A DNA stretch of 64,000 bases from Bacteroidales bacterium (GTDB lineage: Bacteria; Bacteroidota; Bacteroidia; Bacteroidales; P3): assembly GCA_017480185.1 (NCBI GenBank), contig JAFVBC010000011.1, positions 1 through 64,000 of the forward strand. Direction: 5' to 3'. Below, piece after piece: positions 44,417-54,026 of this stretch. Both the position numbers and the translations under genes were made by a program. Position 1 is the first letter of the stretch. Each line of letters opens with the position of its first letter. The notes below the pieces were generated by a model. That model was not told the origin of the DNA. It did no database searches and saw only the letters and a list, made by a program, of their open reading frames with translations.

Positions 44417-45604
44417 CTATTTTATTACGTTCACTGTGCCAACAAATGTCTTCACCCGTCCATCTATCAAACGCAGACGCAACCGATAGGTGTATGTCCC
44501 TTGCGGTTGGCCAATAGGGTTCCACGGTATATCGGGGGTCTCGGCACTAAACACACGATTGCCACGACGGTTGTATATCTCCAATTCATACAGATCTCCA
44601 CTCCATCCTCGCACCACGGGGCGAAACACAGAGTTGTCGCTACCATCATTAAGCAAAGCGTTAGGGAACCACACCACAGGCTCATCGGGCTGTGGCAAAG
44701 TGAGGCAAAGCGTATCGGAACGTTTCTCGTTCATGCCACAGGCATCTTTTACGGAGACTACGTAGCAACACTGTCTGTCGTAGGGGCGAACATCGCGGTC
44801 GATGTACCTGCCACTAAGGTTAGGTGTGAGCACGTCTAACATTTGCCACGGCTGGCCATTCTTGCTGCGCCATAGAATGTAGGGGGCTTGAATATATGAG
44901 GTGTCGGCAACATAGTTGAGTTTGATGCTGGATATTAGGCTATCGGTTTCGGCACAGCATAAACTTGTCTGATGCGCCGTATCGGCCGTACGACGTATGA
45001 CATCAACAATGTTTGAATAAGAAACGACCATAGGGCTATGGCCAGTAATCTTTACCCTGAATCTAACACGCGATACGTTGTAGGGTAGTGTAAGGGTGCG
45101 AGCAAACTGACCGCCATCAGGGCTTGTATAAATGGTTCGGAACAGACTGTCGTTTGGCAAAAACAAGGCTTGCAGTTCGTAGGACTCGACGTGTCCGGGC
45201 ATGCCTTGATAGGCGTTCCACTCGACACTCACGCTACTATCACACACCGAGTAGTCGGCCCGTAGTACGACATTACCAAAAAAAGGGGTGAGCGCACTTG
45301 CATTGTAGGCAGAATCAAACACATGCAGACAATAAAGATGGGGCTCGGTAACAGAATGGTCGGAACAGAAGAGAGATGTACTAAAGCGCCCAAAGACACT
45401 GACGTAGTCGGTACAGGGTGTTCCGGTGCAAATGTGGTAACCCATGGTTTGTTCAGTAGTGCTGGGTTCCCACTGCAACTGTATTTGCTGCGTTACACTA
45501 TCCACCGTAGCCCACCATGCAGAAGAGAGGTTGACCTCTCCTTGAGACACTGCGCACATGGGAGGCAACATCAATGCTGAAAGGATGAGCATGCGAGGAG
45601 ACAT
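44417..45604 (-). CDS. Secreted protein with gliding-associated (T9SS type B) C-terminal domain
   Basis: The 395-residue product has a signal peptide (cleavage near AVSQ), fibronectin-type III-like beta sheets with paired Cys, and an 80-residue C-terminus with VVWFPNALLNDGSDNSVFRP, YELEIYNRRGNRVFS, QPQGTYTYRL and a final VNVIK. This is the CHU_C or type B T9SS signal. Type B cargo is usually secreted with help from a PorP/SprF partner, which is not in the window. It sits between msbA-like and nadK genes with gaps of 3 and 8 bases. Confidence 0.85.
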   Translation of the reverse strand: MSPRMLILSALMLPPMCAVSQGEVNLSSAWWATVDSVTQQIQLQWEPSTTEQTMGYHICTGTPCTDYVSVFGRFSTSLFCSDHSVTEPHLYCLHVFDSAYNASALTPFFGNVVLRADYSVCDSSVSVEWNAYQGMPGHVESYELQALFLPNDSLFRTIYTSPDGGQFARTLTLPYNVSRVRFRVKITGHSPMVVSYSNIVDVIRRTADTAHQTSLCCAETDSLISSIKLNYVADTSYIQAPYILWRSKNGQPWQMLDVLTPNLSGRYIDRDVRPYDRQCCYVVSVKDACGMNEKRSDTLCLTLPQPDEPVVWFPNALLNDGSDNSVFRPVVRGWSGDLYELEIYNRRGNRVFSAETPDIPWNPIGQPQGTYTYRLRLRLIDGRVKTFVGTVNVIK

Positions 45605-45607
45605 GGG

Positions 45608-47410
45608 TCATGCTATGGTCTGCAGTTTTATCAATTCGTGGTATTTTCCTTGCTGCTGCATAAGCTGCAAGTGTGTACCTTGTTCGACGATGTGTCCTCC
45701 GTCGAGCACAATTATATTGTCGGCATTGCGCACTGTGGTCAGACGATGTGCAATGACTATAGCCGTGCGGTGCAGAAGAATGGTATCAAGGGTTTGCTGC
45801 AATTGCCGCTCGGCTTCTGTATCAAGTGCTGATGTTGCCTCATCAAGTAGCAACAATTGCGGATTGCACAGTAATGCACGAGCGATACAGATGCGCTGTC
45901 GCTGTCCCCCCGACAAACGGCAGCCCCCCTCGCCAATGGAGGTGTCGTACCCCTGTGGCATTTGCATTATAAAATCGTGTGCTTGTGCGGCCTTTGCCAC
46001 CTGTATAACTTGCTCAACGGGGACATCAGGGTTGCCAAATAATATGTTTTCCTTGACCGTTCCATTAAACAATTGCGACTCTTGCGCCACAACTCCTATC
46101 ATGCCTCGCAATTGGCCAAGCGAACAATCTCTAACATCTATGCCGTTAACGAGTACTTGACCTCGTTCTACCTCGTAGAAATGACACAGCAAAGATGCAA
46201 TGGTGGTCTTGCCACTACCCGACCCTCCGACTATTGCCCACGTCTGCCCACGAGGCACGCTAAAACTCACATTTTCAAGCACAGTCTTACCCTCCGCGTA
46301 GGCAAAACTGACATTTCTGAACTCTATAACTGGGGCAGACGGATCTAACGCAATAGGCACTCCATTGGGACTTCCGTACCGTTCTTCGGGTTCATCAACC
46401 AGTGCTTTAATCCTATCAACACAGGCACGTCCTTTCTTAATTTGCGACACTGCTGTTGAAAGGTCTTTTGCAGGAGGTATCATCAATACAAAAAGCATGA
46501 TGTAGGAGATGAAAAGATCGGCCGTGAGTCCCTGATCTCCACCGATAATGAGTGATGCACCAACAAGGAGGATACTGACAACTATTGTGTTACCTAAAAA
46601 ATCGCTAACAGGAGACGCGAGATCCACCCGTCTATACATAGCTGTGCGCTTACGAGTATAGTCGGCGTTAATTTTACGAAAGCGACTGTTAGAAAAATCT
46701 ATGGCGGTGTAGGCCTTTATTATTTTCTGCCCGATAATAGCCTCATCGGTAAGCGACACAAGATAAGCATTGCGTTCTTGCACTTCTTTCGAATTGCGTT
46801 TGAGGCGACGTGATATGCCAGAGATAACAACTGCAATAATAGGCAACATGCATAGTACAAACAATGTCATCTTAACATTGAGATAAAAGAGCATTGCCAA
46901 ATAGAGAATGATGCTCACAACTGCCGTCATAAACATCTGAATGGAGTTCATCACACTTTCCTCAAGTTCTACCATGTCCGTCCCCAAACGTGACAAGATG
47001 TCGCCTTTGCGGTGGCGGTCGAAATAGCGCATTGGCAAATGGAGAACCCGTCGCATCATATCACTTCGCAAGTCGGCAACAAGCAAAGTCTTTATTTGTG
47101 CCATCTGAACGGCTGAAAGATAGGAAAAAAGATTTTTCAACCCATATAACACAAACACTAATAAAGAGAATAAGAGCAACGCGTTGAGTTTACCAAAAGA
47201 AATGAGCCATACGTAAAGCTCATTAAGCCACTGAGCAATAACATTGGGAGAAGAGGCAAGCGACGCCTCGTCAGTGCCAAAAAGGATTTTAAGGAAATCT
47301 GCCACCGAGAGGGCCGTAGCCATAACAAATACCACACTCAACACCACCCAAAGCACATAACGAGCACTTTGTGTGCCGTAAGGCTTCAGTCGATGCAGAA
47401 TGAATTTCAT
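45608..47410 (-). CDS. MsbA-like ABC transporter (fused permease and ATPase)
   Basis: The 600-residue product has six membrane helices at about 20-310 and an ATPase domain with Walker A (GGSGSGKTTIASLL), LSGGQRQRICIARALL and LLLDEATSALD. This half-transporter class flips lipid A core or other lipids, or exports drugs. It overlaps purB by four bases (ATGA). Confidence 0.9.
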   Translation of the reverse strand: MKFILHRLKPYGTQSARYVLWVVLSVVFVMATALSVADFLKILFGTDEASLASSPNVIAQWLNELYVWLISFGKLNALLLFSLLVFVLYGLKNLFSYLSAVQMAQIKTLLVADLRSDMMRRVLHLPMRYFDRHRKGDILSRLGTDMVELEESVMNSIQMFMTAVVSIILYLAMLFYLNVKMTLFVLCMLPIIAVVISGISRRLKRNSKEVQERNAYLVSLTDEAIIGQKIIKAYTAIDFSNSRFRKINADYTRKRTAMYRRVDLASPVSDFLGNTIVVSILLVGASLIIGGDQGLTADLFISYIMLFVLMIPPAKDLSTAVSQIKKGRACVDRIKALVDEPEERYGSPNGVPIALDPSAPVIEFRNVSFAYAEGKTVLENVSFSVPRGQTWAIVGGSGSGKTTIASLLCHFYEVERGQVLVNGIDVRDCSLGQLRGMIGVVAQESQLFNGTVKENILFGNPDVPVEQVIQVAKAAQAHDFIMQMPQGYDTSIGEGGCRLSGGQRQRICIARALLCNPQLLLLDEATSALDTEAERQLQQTLDTILLHRTAIVIAHRLTTVRNADNIIVLDGGHIVEQGTHLQLMQQQGKYHELIKLQTIA

Positions 47411-48756
47411 AGACTATAGCCTATATAGTTGTGAGGAGATAGCTTGCGCAAACGGTCCTTAATTTCAGGTGCCACATCAAGAGTATCGACAAAACTTTCA
47501 ATAGTTTTGGCTGTGACCTTTTCGTTGGTTCTTGTAAGCTGCTTGAGAGCCTCGTAGGGGTTGGGATAACCCACACTGCGAAGAATGGTCTGTATGGCCT
47601 CTGCTACCACAGCCCAATTGTTGTCAAGGTCTCGCGCAACGGCCTTTTCATTCAGCAAAAGCTTACCCATTCCCTTCTCAATAGAATTCAACGCAATTAG
47701 TGTGTGTGCTATAGGAATACCAATATTGCGACTAACGGTTGAATCCGTGAGGTCTCGCTGCATACGCGAAATTGGAAGTTTTGTACTCAAATGCGTAAAA
47801 ATTGCATTGGCAAGTCCCAAGTTGCCTTCACCGTTCTCAAAATCTATAGGGTTAACCTTATGTGGCATGGCCGATGAGCCGACCTCACCCTCTTTTATCT
47901 TTTGCTTAAAGTATTCCATTGAGACGTAAGTCCACACGTCGCGACAGAAGTCTATGAGAATAACGTTCAGCCTTCTACAGCAATCGAAATAGGCGGCCAT
48001 ATAGTCGTAGTTCTCAATTTGAGTAGTAAGTTGCTGGCGCTGCAAACCAAGTGCCTCACTAACAAAACGATTACCAAACTCACGCCAATCACACTCGGGG
48101 AAAGCTGCAAGATGCGCGTTGTAGTTACCAGTAGCGCCACCAAATTTGGCTGTAAACGGTATGTTTTTGAAAGAAGCCAACTGATTTCTTAACCTATATG
48201 CATAAACTCCCATTTCTTTACCAAGGGTAGTGGGAGAAGCAGGCTGGCCGTGCGTGTGTGCCAACATGGGAACACTGCACCACTCTTCTGCACGCTGTTC
48301 TATCAGTGTTGCTATTCTCTCATAAGTCGGCAGTAAAACCTCTTCATGACATTCGCGCATACTTAACGGCACAGAGGTATTGTTTATGTCTTGCGATGTA
48401 AGGCCAAAATGAATAAACTCCTTGACCGATGACAATCCCAATTCATCAAACTTACCCTTAAGGAAGTATTCGACAGCCTTGACATCGTGATTTGTAATCT
48501 TTTCAATATCCTTGATGGCGGCAGCTTCCTGCAAAGAAAAATTGCGGTAAATATCGCGCAGAGCCTCAGTTTTTTCGCATACAAGAGCCAGCGAGGGTCT
48601 CTGCGACTTTAGGAACGATGCAAGCATAATAATGTACTCCACCTCTACCCTTACGCGATAACGTATTAAAGCGCCTTCGGAAAAAAAGTCTGCCAAAGGT
48701 TCGCATTTACTTCTGTATCGTCCATCGATAGGTGATATTGCCTCCAAAGTGTTCAT
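47407..48756 (-). CDS. purB: Adenylosuccinate lyase
   Basis: PurB acts twice in purine synthesis, cleaving SAICAR and adenylosuccinate. The 449-residue product has ISPIDGRYRSKCEPL, FIHFGLTSQDINNT, MLAHTHGQPASPTTLGKE and the fumarase signature GSSAMPHKVNPIDFENGEGN. The start MNTLEAISPIDGRY was chosen over an in-frame ATG at 48822, which would overlap the upstream gene. Confidence 0.96.
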   Translation of the reverse strand: MNTLEAISPIDGRYRSKCEPLADFFSEGALIRYRVRVEVEYIIMLASFLKSQRPSLALVCEKTEALRDIYRNFSLQEAAAIKDIEKITNHDVKAVEYFLKGKFDELGLSSVKEFIHFGLTSQDINNTSVPLSMRECHEEVLLPTYERIATLIEQRAEEWCSVPMLAHTHGQPASPTTLGKEMGVYAYRLRNQLASFKNIPFTAKFGGATGNYNAHLAAFPECDWREFGNRFVSEALGLQRQQLTTQIENYDYMAAYFDCCRRLNVILIDFCRDVWTYVSMEYFKQKIKEGEVGSSAMPHKVNPIDFENGEGNLGLANAIFTHLSTKLPISRMQRDLTDSTVSRNIGIPIAHTLIALNSIEKGMGKLLLNEKAVARDLDNNWAVVAEAIQTILRSVGYPNPYEALKQLTRTNEKVTAKTIESFVDTLDVAPEIKDRLRKLSPHNYIGYSL

Positions 48757-48763
48757 TTTGTGC

Positions 48764-49501
48764 CTATAAGGTTTTATTGAGAAATTCGTGTTGTTCCAAT
48801 ATTTTCCATACCTTTCTATCATGGCTCACATTCCTCAACGCCTCGGCGTATAAGACATTGTGAGTGTCTGTGCCAAGAAACTCTGCCCACCCGCGGTCGA
48901 TTATTTCGTAAGCTCGCTTCATCGCTTCCTTGCCATAAAAGCCTCCCAAAGACAAAACATTAGGCTGGAAAAACACTCCCTGCTCCTTCAACTGCTCCAT
49001 ACGTTGATCGTGTATACCAAGATATGGATAACGTTCGGGGTGTGCAAGTATCAGTTCAAAGCCTTTCATCTGCAGATCAAATATCATTTCGTCTACGCCC
49101 ATCATTGCATGATGCAAAGAGAATTCGACTAATACATATTTGTTTGCTACTTTTAAGAATCTCGGAGATTCAATACGTTTAGAAAAACCGGTATCTATGC
49201 GGTATTCTCCCCCTATTCCTGCCAGTTCTATTTTTACTCCGGCATCAGCGACCTCCTTTTTGAGGTTATAAAAGCGTTCGGTTATATCGTCCTCGTCATT
49301 CTCAAATCTTGGAGTCTGAAAATGGGGAGTAATGTACACTCTTTTGTAGCCAACAGCGTTTAGCATGTTTAGACATTCCACCGTCTCCTCAAGGCATTTA
49401 GAACCATCGTCTACATTGGGCACCAAATGGCAGTGCATATCCACCTCTAATGCCTCAAATATTGGGTTTGGTTGCAGAACACGTTTTCTAAACAGTCCCA
49501 T
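48764..49501 (-). CDS. PHP-type protein-tyrosine phosphatase (CpsB/YwqE-like)
   Basis: The 245-residue product has the metal motifs DMHCHLVPNVDDGS, VYITPHFQTPRF, LVEFSLH, LILAHPERYPY and LGTDTHN of the CpsB/CapC phosphatase family, which dephosphorylates tyrosine kinases controlling capsule synthesis. No bacterial tyrosine kinase is next to it, so its target is elsewhere. Confidence 0.9.
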   Translation of the reverse strand: MGLFRKRVLQPNPIFEALEVDMHCHLVPNVDDGSKCLEETVECLNMLNAVGYKRVYITPHFQTPRFENDEDDITERFYNLKKEVADAGVKIELAGIGGEYRIDTGFSKRIESPRFLKVANKYVLVEFSLHHAMMGVDEMIFDLQMKGFELILAHPERYPYLGIHDQRMEQLKEQGVFFQPNVLSLGGFYGKEAMKRAYEIIDRGWAEFLGTDTHNVLYAEALRNVSHDRKVWKILEQHEFLNKTL

Positions 49502-49519
49502 AACTATCTTATTCTCCTT

Positions 49520-50842
49520 TCAACTGTCAATGCGGCGAATCATCGCACCAAGTTTTTGCAATCGCTGGTCTATGTACTGATAGCCCCGGTCTATCTGTTC
49601 AATATTGTCTATATGACTTGTTCCCGTTGCGCTTAGGGCGGCTATAAGCAAAGCAACGCCGGCACGTATATCTGGCGAAGCCATCCTCACACCTCGCAAC
49701 CTATATTCATGATCAAGCCCAATGACTGTGGCACGATGAGGGTCGCATAGTATTATCTGTGCCCCCATGTCTATCAGTTTATCAACAAAAAACAACCTAC
49801 TCTCAAACATCTTTTGGTGGATGAGGACACTACCTCTTGCCTGAATTGCAACCACCAGAGCAATGCTTATCAAATCTGGAGAAAAACCTGGCCACGGAGC
49901 ATCGGCAATGGTCATTATAGAGCCGTCCATAAATCGCTCTATCTCATAGTGATCTTGCTCAGGTACATATAGGTCATCCTCTTTCTGCCATATCTCAACC
50001 CCAAGTCTTCTAAACACTTGAGGTATCAGGCCAAGATGCTTCACGTTAGCGTTTCTTATCACTATATCACCTTGAGTCATTGCGGCCATACCTATAAAAC
50101 TACCAACCTCTATCATATCTGGTAGAAGACGATGGTTGCAACCAGTAAGCGCCGAAACGCCCTCTATCGTGAGCAGATTAGAGCCAACACCAGATATTTT
50201 TGCCCCCATACTATTGAGCATGTGGCACAATTGATATACATATGGGTCACAAGCAGCATTCATAATGGTGGTCACGCCACTGGCCATAACCGCTGCCATC
50301 ACTATATTTGCAGTACCTGTCACCGAAGCCTCATCAAGCAACATATATGTGCCCTCCAAGCGCTGCGCTCTCAAAATACACCCTCCTCTTCTATACTCCA
50401 CCTTAGCACCGAGGCGTTCCATACCATCAAAGTGGGTATCCAATCTTCGACGACCAATCTTGTCGCCACCAGGTTGTGGCATCACTGCCCGTCCAAACCG
50501 AGCCAGCAACGGGCCTACCGTCATTATACTTCCTCTTAACTCGGTAGCTTTCTTTAGATACTCTTGAGTTTCAAGAACAGATAAATCCACCTCATCAGCC
50601 TGAAATTCAAACGTTCTACCACTTTCAGATGTAGCTAATACTTCCTGATGCACTTTTACACCAAGCATACGCAACATATCAATCAAGTGGTTCACATCCC
50701 TGATATTAGGAACATCCGAGATAACAACCTTTTCAGAAGTGAGCAACACAGCACAAAGCACCTGCAAAGCCTCATTCTTTGATCCTTGTGGCACTATTTC
50801 GCCTCTTAGCTTATGTCCGCCCTCTATTTCGAAACTACTCAC
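49520..50842 (-). CDS. murA: UDP-N-acetylglucosamine 1-carboxyvinyltransferase with Asp in place of the catalytic Cys
   Basis: MurA transfers enolpyruvate to UDP-GlcNAc, the first committed step of peptidoglycan synthesis. The 440-residue product is full length, with GSKNEALQVLCAVLL and RGSIMTVGPLLARFG. The active-site loop reads PQPGGDKIGRRRLD with Asp127 where E. coli has Cys115 (PGGCTIG). Asp at this position is known to keep activity but prevent covalent inactivation by fosfomycin. The start overlaps the DUF4290 gene (ATGA). Confidence 0.95.
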   Translation of the reverse strand: MSSFEIEGGHKLRGEIVPQGSKNEALQVLCAVLLTSEKVVISDVPNIRDVNHLIDMLRMLGVKVHQEVLATSESGRTFEFQADEVDLSVLETQEYLKKATELRGSIMTVGPLLARFGRAVMPQPGGDKIGRRRLDTHFDGMERLGAKVEYRRGGCILRAQRLEGTYMLLDEASVTGTANIVMAAVMASGVTTIMNAACDPYVYQLCHMLNSMGAKISGVGSNLLTIEGVSALTGCNHRLLPDMIEVGSFIGMAAMTQGDIVIRNANVKHLGLIPQVFRRLGVEIWQKEDDLYVPEQDHYEIERFMDGSIMTIADAPWPGFSPDLISIALVVAIQARGSVLIHQKMFESRLFFVDKLIDMGAQIILCDPHRATVIGLDHEYRLRGVRMASPDIRAGVALLIAALSATGTSHIDNIEQIDRGYQYIDQRLQKLGAMIRRIDS

Positions 50843-51471
50843 TTCTTCTTTCTTTGGCGTTTCTTTTTATTCCCGTTCCCACTCCCATTATCTCTTTTTG
50901 CAGTTCCAGCTTGCATATTCTGCATATAGAACTGATCATCGTTGAATTTGAAATCATTCGGGAGAGCCAACCTATTATGAGACAATTGTGCCAACTGCTC
51001 CGCAATGACACCATCGTCAACCGAATCCCTATTCCACAACAAGTACTGCTTCTTCATCAAGTGTGCAACATCCGATAGTAACTGCTGTTTCTCATCGCCA
51101 TCTGGCATCTCCGACACAATTGCAATCATATCTTCAAGGGTTTTACCATAATGACGAAAATGTATGTTGTGGCTGCTATACGATAAACGATGAGGTGGCT
51201 TAGATACTTCTACTTGCGCGACAATCGGATATGGGCATTCTACATCCAATTTATAATCAGAAAGTGCCATAAGATGATTCCACAAGGTTCGCTTGTAATC
51301 AGCGCGCTCTCTGCATTTGGGATTGACCAATGCCATAATCTCCACAATCAAGTATGCCATACGCGTGCGTTTTTCACGGTCATCTATTTCCATAGCATAC
51401 TCTATCAACTTGGCCACATTACGGCCATAGTCGGTTATCGGAAGCTTTTCGCGCTGTGTGTTGTATTCCAT
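50839..51471 (-). CDS. DUF4290 family protein
   Basis: The 210-residue product matches the Bacteroidota family DUF4290: MEYNTQREKLPITDYGRNVAKLIEYA, DREKRTRMAYLIVEIM and MKKQYLLWNRDSVDD. The family is mostly helical and commonly adjacent to murA, as here. The last 25 residues are Lys/Arg-rich. It overlaps murA by four bases, suggesting translational coupling. Function unknown. Confidence 0.9.
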   Translation of the reverse strand: MEYNTQREKLPITDYGRNVAKLIEYAMEIDDREKRTRMAYLIVEIMALVNPKCRERADYKRTLWNHLMALSDYKLDVECPYPIVAQVEVSKPPHRLSYSSHNIHFRHYGKTLEDMIAIVSEMPDGDEKQQLLSDVAHLMKKQYLLWNRDSVDDGVIAEQLAQLSHNRLALPNDFKFNDDQFYMQNMQAGTAKRDNGSGNGNKKKRQRKKK

Positions 51472-51501
51472 CCGTTAAACCACGAATAGGTTATATTCAC
51501 T

Positions 51502-52713
51502 CTATTTCAGATGCAAAGTGTGTCCCATACGCTCTTGCTTTGTGCGCAGGTAGCGTTCGTTATATTTGTTTGGGGCAATCTCTAACGGCACTGTCTCCGT
51601 TATTTGTAGGCCATATCCCTCCAATCCAGTACGTTTCACTGGATTATTTGTAATCAAACGCATTTTGCCGACATTCTGATCTCGAAGTATTTGTGCCCCG
51701 ATACCATAATCACGCTCGTCTGCCTTAAAGCCAAGTTTAAGGTTAGCGTCGACCGTATCAAAACCTTGCTCCTGCAGATGATATGCTTTCAACTTATTTA
51801 CAAGGCCTATACCACGACCCTCCTGACTCATATAAACTACCAAGCCTTTACCTTCCTGTTCAATCATCTCCATTGCGCGATGCAACTGGTCGCCACAATC
51901 ACACTTGCAACTACCAAATATGTCGCCCGTTGCGCAACTTGAATGAACCCTTACCAAAACTGGTTCTTCGGCGCTCCATTCCCCCTTTTTCAAAACCATG
52001 TGGGTATTACCATTGTTAAGTTGCGTATAGGCAATCAGCTGAAAATCACCCCAGCGAGTGGGCAGAAACACCTCTTCCTCCTTACGAATAAGCGTCTCGT
52101 GAGCCACACGATAGGCAATAAGGTCTTTAATAGCAATAATTTTTAGGCCAAATTTTTTAGCGACTTCCTGTAGTTGAGGCATGCGTGCCATTGTGCCATC
52201 TTCATTGATAATTTCTATCAAAGCACCAGCAGGATGCAACCCAGCCAATCGTGCCAAATCAACGGCCGCCTCCGTATGCCCTGCACGTTCAAGCACCCCA
52301 CCATCGCGAGCGCGTAGCGGGTTGATATGTCCAGGACGTCCCAAATCGTTTGGCTTTATACTATCGTCGGCCAACGCTCTAATTGTCATAGCACGATCAT
52401 GCATAGAAACCCCCGTTGTACAACCATTACCCAAAAGGTCGACCGTTACTGTAAACGGGGTTCCGAGCAGAGAAGTGTTATCGTGCACTTGCATGTCAAG
52501 ATTAAGCTCCTTGCAACGCTGTTCGGTTATAGGGGCACAGAGCACTCCACGACCATTATGAAGCATGAAATTTACATGTTCTGGAGTAATCTTTTCAGCA
52601 GCCATTATAAAGTCGCCCTCATTCTCCCTATCTTCATCATCAACCACGATAACGAATTTTCCTTGACGAAAATCCTCTATAGCCTCTTCTATTGTATTGA
52701 GTTTGAAATCCAT
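51502..52713 (-). CDS. ribBA: Bifunctional DHBP synthase / GTP cyclohydrolase II
   Basis: The 403-residue enzyme supplies both riboflavin precursors. The N-terminal RibB domain (1-205) has [22 protein letters not shown] and [12 protein letters not shown]. The C-terminal RibA domain has the zinc ligands in [17 protein letters not shown] and [16 protein letters not shown] and ITNNPVKR. It is the first gene of the nine-gene minus-strand run, with its own promoter. Confidence 0.97.
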   Translation of the reverse strand: MDFKLNTIEEAIEDFRQGKFVIVVDDEDRENEGDFIMAAEKITPEHVNFMLHNGRGVLCAPITEQRCKELNLDMQVHDNTSLLGTPFTVTVDLLGNGCTTGVSMHDRAMTIRALADDSIKPNDLGRPGHINPLRARDGGVLERAGHTEAAVDLARLAGLHPAGALIEIINEDGTMARMPQLQEVAKKFGLKIIAIKDLIAYRVAHETLIRKEEEVFLPTRWGDFQLIAYTQLNNGNTHMVLKKGEWSAEEPVLVRVHSSCATGDIFGSCKCDCGDQLHRAMEMIEQEGKGLVVYMSQEGRGIGLVNKLKAYHLQEQGFDTVDANLKLGFKADERDYGIGAQILRDQNVGKMRLITNNPVKRTGLEGYGLQITETVPLEIAPNKYNERYLRTKQERMGHTLHLK

Positions 52714-52743
52714 ATTATATTACGTCATTACATTTATCAAATG

Positions 52744-52751
52744 CAAATTTA
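52744..52751 (-). promoter_or_regulatory. -7 element of the ribBA-led run
   Basis: TAAATTTG on the minus strand matches TAnnTTTG, about 31 bases before the ribBA ATG. No FMN-riboswitch-like leader is possible in so short a span. Confidence 0.6.
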
Positions 52752-52765
52752 CAAAAAATAAAGCA

Positions 52766-52796
52766 CACCCTGCGAGCCTATATAACACGCAGGGTG
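52766..52796 (-). terminator. Terminator of the outer-membrane barrel gene
   Basis: A 9-base stem CACCCTGCG / CGCAGGGTG with a 13-base loop is followed on the minus strand by TGCTTTATTTTTTG. It lies 54 bases past the stop at 52851. Confidence 0.75.
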
Positions 52797-52850
52797 GCAA
52801 TAATTATATTTTCACCTTAAATTTTTATCTATCAATCAAATGAAAACCAT

Positions 52851-53555
52851 TTAGAATCTGTATCCCATGTACAGACTTATGAAATGTTGCACGAAAGTTC
52901 CTGGATCTGTGGGTACCACCTCATAAGCATCATCATATTCATTGTAAACGGAGGTGGGTTTTCTACCGTTTCCAAACGTATTCAATCTCATTCCCAACGT
53001 TAATTTTTCTGCCAATTCAAAACCTGTTCCAGCCTGGAAAGCAAACGTATATCCTCTATCACGGAAGTAGGTGTCGTCCTCGGGATTATCTTCCAATATT
53101 CCATATTTGACATAGCGATAGTTTACACCCGCTCCTAAATCATAGAACAGCCCTACTACGTCTGAAACCTGCCACACATATTTAACGCCCAATATTCCCG
53201 GCACAAACACATAATCCGCAACGTTGAGCGAAGGAGCCACAAATCGATAAGAATTGGCAAATTGTTCTATGGCGACGTCCTGTCCTGCGGCCATCAAGCC
53301 TGTGTTGAGCATCAAATAGAAACGCTCACTCGAAGGTATTTGCCATAGTAAATCTGCCGACAAAAACACTCCGGTTTGTACTCCAACTCCAGGATAACTC
53401 ACAATTCCGTCGGCATTCATCAATCGAGTGGTATATAATCCTGTGCGTTGCACTGTAGGTAGAGAGATACCCACGTTAAGATCAAGATGAATCTGGGCAG
53501 ATACCGTTGCCACAAACCCAGCACAGGCAACAAGCAGCAGAAGTGTCTTTTTCAT
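52851..53555 (-). CDS. Outer-membrane beta-barrel protein
   Basis: The 234-residue product has a signal peptide (ending VSAQ) and alternating amphipathic strands that end in an aromatic C-terminus (FISLYMGYRF), as expected for BamA-inserted barrels. Examples are LDLNVGISLPT, GVQTGVFLSADLLW and GFELAEKLTLGMRLNTF. Size suits an eight-strand OMP_b-brl barrel. The partner or ligand is unknown. It is monocistronic, with its own promoter and terminator. Confidence 0.85.
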   Translation of the reverse strand: MKKTLLLLVACAGFVATVSAQIHLDLNVGISLPTVQRTGLYTTRLMNADGIVSYPGVGVQTGVFLSADLLWQIPSSERFYLMLNTGLMAAGQDVAIEQFANSYRFVAPSLNVADYVFVPGILGVKYVWQVSDVVGLFYDLGAGVNYRYVKYGILEDNPEDDTYFRDRGYTFAFQAGTGFELAEKLTLGMRLNTFGNGRKPTSVYNEYDDAYEVVPTDPGTFVQHFISLYMGYRF

Positions 53556-53584
53556 AGCATTAGCGTTGTTTGATTTTTACAATG

Positions 53585-53592
53585 CAAAATTA
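53585..53592 (-). promoter_or_regulatory. -7 element of the barrel gene
   Basis: TAATTTTG on the minus strand matches the consensus, about 30 bases before the ATG at 53555. Confidence 0.6.
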
Positions 53593-53673
53593 CAGCATCA
53601 ACTATGTAGAAAAATCCTAACAATTCAATATTTTTCTCTTTCAGTTGTCACATTGTGTAAAACACAGCATGTT

Positions 53674-54003
53674 CTATTCAGCCGACAGCAACTTCAGTCC
53701 CACCACCGACGAAATGAGTGTAGTTAGGAAAAACAGACGCCAGAATGTTACTGGCTCCTTGAACAAGAATATGCCAACCAGCACAGCCCCAGCAGCACCT
53801 ATGCCCGTCCATATTGGGTATGCAGTGCCCATTGGTATGGTTTGAGTGGCCTTCGATAGAAGAAGAAAACTTGCCAAGTAAAGCACTATTGAGCCTCCCA
53901 TCCACTCCCAATACACCAAGCCCGACAAGCCCTTGGTTTTCCCCAAACACAATGTAAAGCCCACTTCACACAGGCTTGCCGCAAATAAAATAATCCAATT
54001 CAT
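53674..54003 (-). CDS. Small multidrug resistance / guanidinium exporter family protein
   Basis: The 109-residue product has four helices and the essential Glu in helix 1 (ASLCEVGFTLCLGK, Glu at about 13). TIPMGTAYPIWTGIGAAGAV resembles the Gdx/SugE branch more than EmrE. It probably exports guanidinium or small cations as an antiparallel dimer. It lies 23 bases downstream of the S46 peptidase gene. Confidence 0.9.
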   Translation of the reverse strand: MNWIILFAASLCEVGFTLCLGKTKGLSGLVYWEWMGGSIVLYLASFLLLSKATQTIPMGTAYPIWTGIGAAGAVLVGIFLFKEPVTFWRLFFLTTLISSVVGLKLLSAE

Positions 54004-54026
54004 AACAGCTCTACGCCCTTATGCCA

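Noticed and set aside
45558-46160. A 200-codon Cys-rich open frame on the plus strand
   Set aside because: It is antisense to the ATPase domain of the MsbA-like gene and starts in the neighbouring cargo gene.
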